The translations under genes were made by a program, and so were the position numbers. From NCBI GenBank assembly GCA_014281115.1, contig JACONQ010000012.1, positions 1,364,001 to 1,428,000 of the forward strand: DNA of 64,000 bases. The letters are read 5' to 3'. Origin of the DNA: Laburnicola sp. R22_1 (Eukaryota > Ascomycota > Dothideomycetes > Pleosporales > Didymosphaeriaceae). The notes beneath the pieces were generated by a model, which was not told the DNA's origin, ran no database searches, and was given only the letters and a program-made list of their open reading frames with translations. Below are positions 48,011 to 59,135 of the stretch, in pieces; position 1 is the stretch's first letter, and every line of letters begins with the position of its first letter.

Positions 48011-51000
48011 GTAGCCCGGACAGATTAGTCCGCCAAACAGTTTTTCTTAGCAACTTTAAGGTCCCTTATAACTTATTATAGAACACCACTAACGATACTT
48101 TATAGTAACTTATAATAACCTACTATAACTTATAATATACTAAGTTACTATTTAATCTACTTTTTATATTATACAGCCTCTTTGCGCGGCTGTAGCAGCT
48201 ATATAAAGCTAAGGAGTCTTTCTTAGCAGTATAAACTTATAATAAGACTCTCTATAATATATAGTATATAGTATACTTATTATAATTCGTAGTAAAGCAT
48301 GCTATATCCTAAGTAGTACTTTATCTAATTTTTAGTTACTAAGTGCGTACCATTGCAAGATAAAGTTAACCTATTATTTTTAGCCTTATAGTAATCTATA
48401 ATAAAATCACTTTAATTTACTATTAACGCTATCTAAAAATAAGCCGCTAAGGATAATATCTAACTTCTCCTTTATCTCTTTATTTATCTAATAGGTCCTT
48501 ATATTGTGCCTAGGCTCTCTACACCTCTTATAGTAGTATTATATTAAGAGATCTGCCTCTTTCTTACTACTACCTTGTACCCTTTTTAATAACTTTACTC
48601 TAATAAAAGAGCTTTCTACTTCTAAACCTACTCCTTAAGTAAAGCCTAGCGTCCTACCTTTCTAAATACGCTTTCTTTTACATATTTTTTACTTTATTAG
48701 AACCTTAATTTACTTCTTAAGGTTCTTAATATAGATCTCTTAAAGTACACTATAGTAAAGTATAAGTTTAGTACCTTTTATAAGCTATAAGTAGCTTAAT
48801 TTAGTATTAAGTAGAGACTAAATAAAAGAGTTGCGTATAAGCTTTAACTAGAATCTAAACTTAAAAGTATTACTTAAAGTCTTAGCTTACTATAGTGTAT
48901 CTAGTAAGGTACTCTAAGGTAGAGTATAAATACGCATATTAAGGCAATCTACTACTGCTAATATATCTAAAGAAATAGGTCTAGAGGCCTTAAAGGCTTT
49001 TTTATAGTTTTCTAGTATAAATATATTAAAAAACGCATGGCAAAAGGCTAGTAAGAAGCCCTTTTTATTAATATAAAAGATATATTAGCGCGCTAAGTCC
49101 TACACACACTAGGAGTACTTTAGCTTTACTAGTATAAAATAGACTATATTAAGTAGCTAGAGAATATAAGATAAGTGCGCTAGTATATAAAGTATTAGGA
49201 TCTTTTATTCTAGGTAATAATCCTTAAAATCCTAAAAGTAGTAGCTCTTATAGCTGTCTAGAATAAGTAACCTCTATAACCCTACTATGCGCAGCCTTAT
49301 ATACGCGTTAAAGTGCTTTAACTATATAACTTTAAGCATATTATATGTCTAGCTAGTCTTAGAAACTAAGAGCTTCTAATTATAGGAGATACTAGTCTCC
49401 TTATATTACGCTAAGATATAGACTTGCCCTTTATAGATAATAAAGAGTAAAGTAGTATACCTAGCAGCGTAAATACTCTAAATTACTATAATCTACTTGC
49501 AGTTGTCTAGCTAAATAAGCGTAGATTAAAAATATCTTTCTAAACTAGTTATAATCTTTATTAAGCTAATAACTTCTATCTAAAAGCCTATCTTATTAAA
49601 GTTATAGATATCTTTATTCTACACTCTATACTTAGCTTTTATATTCTCTACTAGCTAAAACTACGTGTTTATAACCTCTAGGTCTTTCTATTCTATTCTT
49701 TATTAGTTCTTTGCTTAATTAAAAGCTATTTTAAGCTTAGGTACGCGCTTTATAAAGTGCTAAGCCTAGTATTATTCTATAGAGTCTTTATGCTACGCAG
49801 CTAGCAGTTTATTAGCTATATCTTCTACCTTATTTAGCTAGGGTGCAAATTTCTACAAATCTAGATTAAAAATATACTATAACCTAGATTATAAGCGAGT
49901 CGCCCTTACAAGCGAGTCGCCCACCTCGTTAACTTTCTACGACGCGTCACCTACAAACTACAATGGCTTAACCAACTTCTACTTAATTGCCCTGCAACGA
50001 AACAGATATCTACCTTGCTATCCTAGCTATTAATTAGAACCAAATTCAGACTATACAAGAGGCTGTACGGGCTTATAATGTCCCCCAATTAACGCTGCGC
50101 GACGCGATTGCTAGCCCAACTTAAGAAAGCTTACTAAGCTAGAAGAGGAGGTGATTATTGAGTATATACTTGATCTAGATTCGCGAGGGTTTGCGCCTAC
50201 TCTAGAAGCTGTGCGGAATATGGCGGATAAGTTGCTCGCTGAGCGCGGCAGTGGCCAGGTCAGTTAACAGTGGCCTAGAAACTTTGTCAAGCGAACAGAC
50301 AGCCTTACTACGCGGTTTAATCGACCATACGACCACCAGAGAGCGCTCTGCGAGGATCCAGAAGCTATACAACGCTGGTTTAACCTCGTAGCGCGTACGA
50401 AGGCCACCTACAGTATCCACAACAAGGACACCTTTAACTTCAACAAGACTGGCTTTCTAATAGGCAAGATATCCTCCTAGCTAGTTGTCACAGGATCAGA
50501 GAGACGTAGCCAGCCAAAAGCAATCCAGCCAGGCAATCGCGAATAGGTTACGATGATCTATAGAATTAACGCTGCCGGGTGGGCAATCCCGCCCTTTGTT
50601 ATTTTCGCTGGCCAGTATTACCTCTCTGCCTAGTATAAGGGCGAGGATATACTAGGCAACTAGACTATTAGGCTTAGCGACAATAGTTAGACTACTAACA
50701 AGCTTAGTATTGCCTAGCTACAGCACTTTATTAAGTATATAGCAGCGCGTAGGGTAGGCGCGCGCTAGCTGCTTATACTTAACAGCCATAAGAGCCACAG
50801 GTCGCTTAAATTCCAAGAAATCTATAAGGATAACAATATCTATACTCTCTATATGCTGCCACATTCGTCGCACCTCCTGCAGCTGCTAGACGTTGGCTGT
50901 TTCTCGCCATTAAAGCGGGCGTATGGGTGCCAAGTGTCAAGCCTAATACGCGACCATATTAACTATATCACTAAGCTTAAGTTCCTACCTGCCTTTCGCG

Positions 51001-52015
51001 CCGCCTATAACTAGTTAATTACAAAGGAGAATATCTGCGCAAGCTTTTAGGGCGCTGGACTAGCCCCACACAATTTAGAGGTAGTGATCTTAAAGCTTAA
51101 TATTAAGCTAAGGACGCTATTGCCAGCAACCCTACTAGAGGCTATGTAGAAGACTAAAACACCTAGTAATGTGCGCGAACTAGAGACTCAATCAACGTTG
51201 ATTCGCGAGCGGATTCGCGCGCATAAGAGCTCGTCACCTACTTCTATTATTAAGAGGCTTAATTAGCTAGAAAGAGGCTCTTCTAAAACAATGCATTAAA
51301 TAGCGCTTATGCGCGAGCGAATCTTAAGCCTTAAGAGAGCAAATAAGGCCGCTACAACACGCAAGAATTATAAAAAGAAGCAGATCTAGAAGTAAGGCAC
51401 CCTATTAAAGGCAGAGGGAGAGGATATTATTACTTAAAGGGCTATTAAGCAGCAACTTAAGAGAGAAACGCGTTAAGGCAAGGCGCGATTAGGTACAAGC
51501 TAGCAGGCCTTAGCGCGCTATAGTCGCTGTAGAGAGACTGGCCATAACTTACAAACGTGTAAAAAGCATACTATAGATACTACTTAAACTAGGATAGCTC
51601 TTATATTAATATTATTTTATTGCGTTATGGATATATAGGCTATAAAAGGCTAAGAGAGTTAATAAGGTGGGCGACTCGCTTATAAGGACGACTCGCTTAT
51701 AAGGGCGGCTCGCTTATAATCTAGGTTATAAGCGTCTATTCTTTAGTTATAGTAAGCTTTGCCATACCTAATTATATATCTGCTTAGGCGGTAATTCTAT
51801 TAATTTAATTGCTTAGTGTAGACTTTAGGATATTATATACTATAGCGACGCGTTGTAGGCTTAAAATTTGCTTATTCTAATAGGCGTAAAGGGCAAGCTT
51901 AATTCTGCCTTCTTAATTAGATAATAACGCGTTATATTATTAAGACATTATAATTTATAGTAAACTGTTATAGTCTTAGCAAAAACTATCTAGTAGACTA
52001 ATCCGTTTAGACTAC
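48011..52015 (-). mobile_element. Fot1-like relic, itself split by another element
   Basis: Inverted ends (48011-48053 and 51974-52015; shared GATTAGTC and AGTTTTT blocks) are flanked by TA at 48009-48010 and 52016-52017. The minus-strand transposase is heavily mutated, but its N-terminus (LLSN-stop-EGRIKLALYAY, about 51890) and catalytic region (LLILDSYKSYYF and YILQPLNIVYF, about 49265-49170) are readable. The third Asp has become Asn. The element at 49882-51726 sits inside it. Confidence 0.75.
49882..51726 (+). mobile_element. zinc-knuckle Fot1-like relic, 1845 bp
   Basis: Bounded by TA at 49880-49881 and 51727-51728. The terminal inverted repeats carry tandem 17-base units: two on the left (49891-49907, 49908-49924) and three on the right (51667-51683, 51684-51700, 51701-51717). 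The same length as the element at 6616-8460. The plus-strand transposase shows FNFNKTGF (first Asp lost), ILNSHKSH (second Asp lost), QLLDVGCFS, and a zinc knuckle with one Cys changed (near 51515-51560). Badly RIP-mutated. Confidence 0.85.
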
Positions 52016-52300
52016 TAATAGAATATATTACTAAGATTATAATAATGTTTAATCTTAAAGATAGTAAAAGCTTTTCTATAATACCTCTTCTATTAGAAGA
52101 GCTTATAAAGAATACTAGTTCTCCTCTAGAGTTAATTTATATTATTATATAATTCTAGACTAGCTATTTAGCTAAGTACTATATTATATAATAATAATAA
52201 TTATATAACGTTAAATTAACTATCTAGAAGTAGCACGACAAAGGCTTCTATCTTAAATGATATAATAAAAAAGTAGAGCCCCCTGCTTAGTAATTAAAAA

Positions 52301-53324
52301 GAGCGTAAAAGGGTAATTATAAAAAAAGCGCGTTTAAACTACTAAGCGAGCTTAGCGGTCTTAGCGTGGAGCTGCTTTTATAAGCAAAATCTTCATAAAG
52401 AGGCTACTTAAAACTTTAGGGAAGATAAGACTTTAGCGTAGCTATACTATAAGCTATTTTTTCTTTACTATCCTAAGTTGTAAACCGCTATTTAGATTAT
52501 TATAAACAATACAAGTTAATATATTAATAGGTAGGTTTTTTATAAGTAGTAGAATAAGAGTAATATATACTAGATACACTATTGCTCTATTACTATATTA
52601 AGGTTATTCTTAATAAATTTCCTACTATTATCTCTCTACGCCCACGCCCTACTATCTATCTAGGCATTAATATTGTTTCTAAAAAAGTACTTGCTATTGC
52701 TAAAAAGTATATACTAAAGATTCGCGCTACTACTATTAAAGAGGCTATTAAAGTAACTATGCTAGAGTTCTATTTTGTTTAGATGCTTATCTAGCGCAAG
52801 GGGTAAGTATACTTAACTATCCATAAGACAGTCCTAGTGTACTAGTTAGGTTAGCAGCTTATTTAGTTTATAAAGGACTATAAGATTAAATTTTCACTCT
52901 AGTAAATATAATTACTTCTTATTAGTAGTAGAATTATCTAGTTGGGAATGCAAAAGGAGGATAATAAGGTGTTTATTAATAAGCTATATAGTGGCGAGAG
53001 CGTTGTATAGATCTGCAAAATTCTCTTAACTATTATTACTATTATTACTATTAAGTTGGCTTATTTAGCGCGTAAGCGCAAATAACTAATAATAATAGTA
53101 GTAGTAATAAGCTAGGTATACTATATATGCTATAAGTAAACTTTGCGTAAGTTAGAAGCTTATAAGATATAAATAGAGTGCGAGCAAGTTTAAACTATTA
53201 TTGTGTTATTAGGTAGTATTTAAGGTTAGTCTTTAATTAGAATTAGATACTGTACATACTACATAATAACTTTTTATCTTAATCTACTTTAACCTCAAAC
53301 TAAAAAAGGTTAAAAAAGGTATTT
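52301..53324. other. AT-rich sequence, one small unassigned open frame
   Basis: Probably the end of the copia relic and debris. The frame at 52582-52782 (plus; includes RPRPTIYLGINIVSKK) is less mutated than its surroundings, but I do not recognise it. Confidence 0.4.
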
Positions 53325-53480
53325 GGCAAGCCAACTATAATAATTATAATAGTAACTAACCTCACTATTTTATCGAACTTTCTTCTTATAGTAAATCTCT
53401 TTTTATAACTAGTAAGCTATATACTACTACCTAGGACCTCGCTACTACTACCTATCTCCTCTATGCTCCTACTACTACTA
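53325..53480 (+). repeat. partial copy of repeat B
   Basis: Matches 3470-3620 and 53990-54110, with transitions. Confidence 0.55.
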
Positions 53481-53877
53481 CTACTTAACTTTATCCTTAT
53501 TACTTATAGTCCCCTACCTTCATAATAGCCTAGATAATTACTACTATATTAATAAGCTTTTTATGCTACTGCTACGCTTTTACACTTCTATAGTTTCTAA
53601 AAAACTATTATATTTTATTTAGTAGCTACTCTATATTATAACTCTACTAATTCTTACTTTTAAGCTTCTCTAGTAAGATTTCTACGTTGCCTTATTATTA
53701 TAGTATAAAGGCCTAATCTAATCTTTCCCTATTTAGATAGTAAAGAGGTACTTTGCACTCTATAATCTAGAATTATAAAACTAGCTAATAGGACCTAAAT
53801 AGCTAGATTTAGGTATTATTAAAGATGCTAAAATTAAGAGACCCTTCTAATAATCCTAATTACTATATATGATTGCT
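53481..53877. other. AT-rich spacer, nothing recognised
   Basis: RIP-like sequence between two copies of repeat B. Confidence 0.4.
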
Positions 53878-54112
53878 ACTCTCCCCTAGGGTTAATTCGT
53901 AATATTACGTGATCCTAGGCCGGCTATTTAACTAACCACCGTGTTACGTTATTAATAATTTCTTTAATAATATTTTTTATAGCAATAATAATAATAATAA
54001 TTATAATAGCAACTAACCTAACTATTTTATTACTCTTTTATAGTCGATCTCCCCTGGCAACCGGCGAGCTGTATACCGCCCCTCTAGGACCTCGCTACCG
54101 CCGCCTATGGTC
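53878..54112 (+). repeat. less mutated copy of repeat B
   Basis: Keeps more CpA/CpG than the other copies (CTGGCAACCGGCGAGCTGTA near 54052). Joined directly to a copy of repeat A. Confidence 0.6.
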
Positions 54113-54395
54113 CCGCGGTTGCGAATCTGCGGTCCACTACGGCTCTCTAATAGTCCACTAGTTAAGAGATAACATATAACTTAGTTATGCTAGATAGTAG
54201 ACTATCTATTAACTACTATTAATAATACTACTATATAAAATATTAATACTATAATTATTATTATTTTAAATATATTTTATTACTACTACTATATACTAGG
54301 TACTAGGTTTTAGTGCCTTCTATTTTACTCCTCTCTATATATACTATAGATTCGACCTTAGTTAGAATCTTAACATAACAAAGATCTTTAATATA
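54113..54395 (+). repeat. copy of repeat A, 5' truncated
   Basis: Matches 41575-41850 and 55550-55805. Confidence 0.6.
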
Positions 54396-55445
54396 AAATT
54401 GCTTAATTTCTAGAAATTATTTTTAACTGTATCTAGCTAATTCTTTAAATACTCCTAGAACTCTACTATAGCTATATTACCCTAAGTATAATAAATATAT
54501 GTTGTGTTTTTTCCTTTGGCTATTTTTACTATAAGGGACGTTAGCCGACTATAGTAAGCGTGTACGCTTAGTTATTAGTTACGTAATAAGTTATATAATA
54601 TTAATTATATTAGTTAGGTGTACTATACCTATGTATATATTAGTAACTACTCTGTACTTATATAATATAAATATATATAACGCGTTACTATAGACAGAAT
54701 TGTTAACTATTAACTAGCTCCTCGCAAGCCTGTATAATAGATTAAAATACTTTTTAGTAACACTCGCTTACCTTATATGCTACCTCCTCCTCCTACTACT
54801 ATATTCAACATAATACTATAGCTAAACTAACTAATATAACTTATTCTTACATCTAGAGTACTTATTAAAATGTATATATAACTTAGTAAAGCTGCAATTT
54901 TATTATATACTAAAAGACTAAAAGATATATTTAAAAAGATAGATATATAGTATCTAAGAGGCCTACTAAACTTGCGCTAGGTGTGGACAGATTTCTAGAT
55001 TATCTAGCTTAAGAAGGTTACTTTATAGCTACTATATAAGTAGATATATAATAGTCTAGCATATATAGTGTATATAGTAGAGCTCTAGGACCTTTTCCTA
55101 CTAAAGAAGCATCTTTAGAATAACTATAATTATAATCTTACTACCTATATATAGTTAACTACTATTAAAGAGAATAATAATAACGACTACACGCACTAGT
55201 GCCTCTACCTACTTATAATTTATAACACTATGCAGATGTGTCTTTACTAGTAAGCTAATAATAATAAGACTATAATAAAAATAACGCAAAATAGGTTCTT
55301 TAAAAGGATAGGCAACTAAAAGGGCTAAAAGGGCGTGCGTACGACGACCGCGACACGGAGTAGCCTAAGAAATATAATAAATAAAGAGCTAGATTTAAAA
55401 GATAGTAGTAGTAGTTATATATTAAAAATAAAGATTTAGTATACT
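54396..55445. other. AT-rich, no gene recognised
   Basis: Stops in all frames. Ends with the repeat B terminal motif (about 55430-55447). A small GC-richer patch lies near 55330-55365. Confidence 0.45.
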
Positions 55446-55810
55446 AGGTGTTACTAATATTATAAATGCCTTATACACTATGCGTATAGTAAACTATAAT
55501 TTTACTATTCTATTACCTATACTACTTTTATAGTTACAACTCTATAGTCTACTATAGCTTTCCAATAGTCTACTAGTTAAGAGATAATATATAACTTAGT
55601 TATACTAAATAGTAGACTATCTAATAACTATTATTCACAATACTACTATAAAGAAAGTTAATAATAAAATTATTATTATTTTATATATATTTTGTTACTA
55701 CTACTATATGCTAGATACTAGGTTTTAGTACCTCCTATTTTACTTCTCTCTGTATATAGTGCAGACTTAACCTTAGTTAGAATCTCTATATGATAAAGAT
55801 ATTTAATAAA
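55446..55810 (+). repeat. copy of repeat A joined to the repeat B end motif
   Basis: Matches 41450-41855. The B-to-A junction here is the same as that read inverted at 43505-43460. Confidence 0.6.
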
Positions 55811-57004
55811 GAATACTAGAGAAGCAACTAAGTAGACGATTAAGAACTACTAGAAATGCATTAGCTTAGTACTATATATAGTAATTACTCTTAGGCCTAA
55901 TATTGTATATGCTATTTTAAAGCTTTTATACTTCCTAATAAATCTAAATAAATAATACTTTATTATAGTTAATTAAGTAATTATATATTTTTAGAGAACG
56001 CGCTGGTAGTGTATTTAGTATAGCTAATATAATCGACCTAATTTTATAATTTGCAGCAATGCGCTATTTATAAATAATTTAAAAACTTAGAAAATATCTT
56101 ATAGCTATAGAGCTATATTCTATAGTAGAGTAATACTCTAGAAGACTACTTATTAGAGTATAGTTATAACCTCTACTACTAAGGCTAAGCCACTTGCACT
56201 TAAGTAGATAAGCAAAGAAGTAATAGCACTAAAGTAGTTCTTTAAGGAACTTAAGTTTAATTTAAGTTATATATAAAGTATTTTCTATAATTATTAGTAA
56301 ATAATCTAACTAGTTATTAGAAAGAATAAGCGTATAAACACTCGCCTGTGCTATATTAATATCTAGTATATATAGCTATGTTAATAGTATGTAAAAGGAT
56401 TATTTAAAGTTACTTACTTGAAAATAAGCAATATACTAGTAGATAGACTTATAAAAGCGCTTCTAAATCTTAAGAATATAAGTAGACTTATTATAAAGAG
56501 AGTATAAGTTATAAATTAAGTATAAATTTAAACTCTATAGAGCTACTACCTATTTAGTAAACTTATATAAATAAGATCCTAATATAAGACTTAATCTCTA
56601 AGAGAGAAATATTATAGACCTTTTAGTATACAGTATAACACTATAAGGGAAAGCTATAGGTGTGCTAAAAACGCATTAAAAAAGGTAAAACAGCTTAGAG
56701 ACAGGTTAGGCTAAGGACTATTTATTATAACTATTTGTTAGCATATGCAAATTAGCCCCTTATACTAGAGGTAGTTAATAATATAATATATAGTTACCTA
56801 TGCGCATATAATATAAAATCTATAACTACAGATTAAGTGTTTATTTATCTACTATATAATATATTTAATTATTGCGTAAGCTGGAGACCTTAAGGTTATA
56901 ATCTAGCATAGCTATCCCTCGTCCTAACTACGTTATTACCACTAGGTGGATAGTCACATGTCTATACGTGTACGATAAGAAAGATAACGACAACAATAAT
57001 AATA
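55811..57004. other. AT-rich debris with a gypsy LTR-like fragment
   Basis: About 56480-56640 matches 2069-2110 and its surroundings. No gene recognised. Confidence 0.45.
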
Positions 57005-57455
57005 CAGTAGGGTGACACAAAAAAAGCGTCTAGCAAAAATATACCTTTTTAAAAGTTATATAACTAAGTGAGTTTTAATACTATGTAAATAAAAAGTATA
57101 CGGTTTTAAAGAGGAAATATAGGGGATTAAGATTAGGTACTAGTTACGTGCTTACTAAGCAGGGTCCTTAAGGTATCTATCTCTAAACTTAGTGTTTCTA
57201 AAAAGTCAATTTTTAAGGCGTTATGAATTTTTTATTTAGTATGCTACTAGGCTAATATTTTGACTAGCTATTTTAGGCCTATTGTAGATTACGTAAGCAA
57301 AATTTCGGAGTACTTATATAACTTAATTAAGAAATTATTTAAGGTTAAAAATTAGTTGATTTTAAAAGTTAATCAAATCACGTGATTTACTACCAAGATT
57401 ATAGTATAATATAATATCTTTTGTCTAGTAAATTTTCGCTTTTGTATTTCCTCGA

Positions 57456-58735
57456 ATGGAGCCAAAATTGTCAAAACTCGAAAGTCAAGTTTCTTTACTT
57501 AAAATAGCAAATACTTCTAATTCTACTATTGCTACTACCCTTAATAAGCTTCTACAATCTATTAAGACTGCTATTAGACGTATTAATAAGAAAAATAAGG
57601 GAGATAACTTATTGAAAGGGATAAAACAAGGGAGAGTAACTAAGGTTACTTCTAGGGAGAAAAGAGTTATTAATAGGGATTTAACTAAAAGCCCTAAGAA
57701 GACAAATAAGAGGCTATTAGAAGAGAATAGTTTTGGCTTTACTAAGAGGACGTTACAAAGAGTTTTAAAAGGATAAGACTATTCTTCTAACGTCTCTAAG
57801 AAAAAGGCCTATTTAACTAAAGAAAGAGCTAAAAGAAGAGAATTCTGGACTAAAGAGATAGTTAAGGAGCTAGAAAATATTAACTTTGCTAAAGTTATAT
57901 TTTCTGACGAGTCTACTATCCAAAGGGGGCATGGTAATAGGCAAGAATATATAAGAAAAAGGGGAAAATCGAAAATTGGGCCTGAACAGCGCAAAAACTG
58001 AACAACTAGTAGGTTATTAATTTCTTTTAAATTCCAGAAATATAGAGCCGCTTTTGCTCTATAAGTGGGCTATTTTATTTTTTTATATCTTTTTTTCTGA
58101 GCTAGTACTAATTCACTGAAAGCGCGAGATATTTCTATCTCAGTCTGGTGCTGTATTTGGATAGGAGGACGTTCTAAACTAGTGTTTTTAAGGGACCCTA
58201 TTAAAACTAGGACCTTTAATAACACTAGATATATATAGGAGTGTTTAAATCCTGTCTTAAAACCTCTTTTAAAAAGAGGTAAGTAAAGTACCCCTTTTTC
58301 TTCTTTCTTCTTTTTTCTTTTTCTTTTAATATATAATATATATATATATATATATTATATTTTTAATAATCCTATTATTTATACTAATTATAACTAGGCT
58401 GGAAATTTCAACAGGATAATTCGAAGATCCACGGAACTCCATAGGTGAAAAGGTGATTTTCTAGGAATAAAGTCTTTGTTTTTGGGCATCCACCCTATTC
58501 ACCAGACTTAAATCCTACAGAAAACGTTTGGAGTCTATTAAAAGATAGGCTAGGAAAAAGAAATAGGGCTTCTTTAGACTTTGGCACTAGTAAATCTTGT
58601 GTAGAAGCCTTTAAAAGAGCTATACAAGAGGAGTGGGATTTAATTCCACAGGAGGCTATAGATTATTGTATACTATCTTTGCCTAAGCGTTATAATGACG
58701 TTATAGAGGCTAAAGGATGGTATACTAAGTACTAG
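57456..58735 (+). pseudogene. Tc1/mariner DDE transposase, putative introns, two nonsense codons
   Basis: ATG at 57456 (MEPKLSKLESQVSLLKIANT) opens an HTH-like region. TAA at 57774-57776 and TGA at 57999-58001 interrupt an otherwise clean frame. The catalytic residues are readable: FSDESTIQRG (first Asp), FQQDNSKIHG (second Asp), YSPDLNPTENVWSLLK (Glu). A GTAAGT...AACTAG intron (58279-58397, 119 bases) fits exactly between KRG and WKFQQDN; a second likely intron (58009-58143, ACTAAT branch site) restores VWCCIWIGGRSKL. The frame ends at TAG 58733-58735 (AKGWYTKY). Much less mutated than the neighbours: probably a later arrival. Confidence 0.8.
58328..58366. repeat. AT dinucleotide microsatellite in an intron
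   Basis: A run of alternating AT follows a long T/C-rich tract (58290-58328) inside the putative transposase intron. Confidence 0.8.
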
Positions 58736-59135
58736 TTTTATATTATTTACTAGTTCTATCTAATTGTTTACTTTTAATTAATTTTTATCATTTTCCTTAT
58801 AATTATTATTTCTATGAATAGACCTATAATAAAAATTAAGCCATAGAGTCATTATTCACTAAACTATGATATATATAAGTTATAGAACTTTATCTACGTA
58901 GCAAGAAGAGTTATATAGGGTCAAACTTTTAAGAAAAGATTCCCTTAACTTTACTAAGATACCTCTAGTTAGCGCTGATTACTAAGCTCTTACTAACCTT
59001 CTATCCTAAATCTCCTAAATCTTTTACTTAAAACGGTTTACTTTTTATTTACATAGTATTGAAACCCACCTAGTTATATAACCTTTAAAAAGATATCTTT
59101 TTACTAGACCCTTTTTTTTGTGTCACCCTACTGTA

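Larger units (their letters stand above)
44346..52300 (+). mobile_element. Ty1/copia retrotransposon relic, interrupted at 48009-52017
   Basis: RIP-degraded but readable in pieces on the plus strand: a gag zinc-knuckle remnant near 44640, and reverse transcriptase with KYKFN-stop-NKYFLKYKA (about 47420), IIIRGN and FYINNTLLIFNKAYK (about 47835, equivalent of the YVDD block). After two nested Fot1 relics the copia reading resumes (TKIIIMFNLKDSKSFSIIPL, about 52031). No intact frame anywhere. LTR boundaries could not be fixed. Confidence 0.7.
57005..59133 (+). mobile_element. Tc1/mariner element with long inverted repeats, 2129 bp
   Basis: Bounded by TA at 57003-57004 and 59134-59135. The ends begin CAGTAGGGTGACACAAAAAA on both sides and match with some mismatches over at least 110 bases (57005-57120 against 59020-59133). 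It carries one transposase gene. It interrupts gypsy-related sequence. Confidence 0.88.

Noticed and set aside
50202..50420. Minus-strand 72-codon frame
   Set aside because: Shadow of the degraded transposase on the plus strand.
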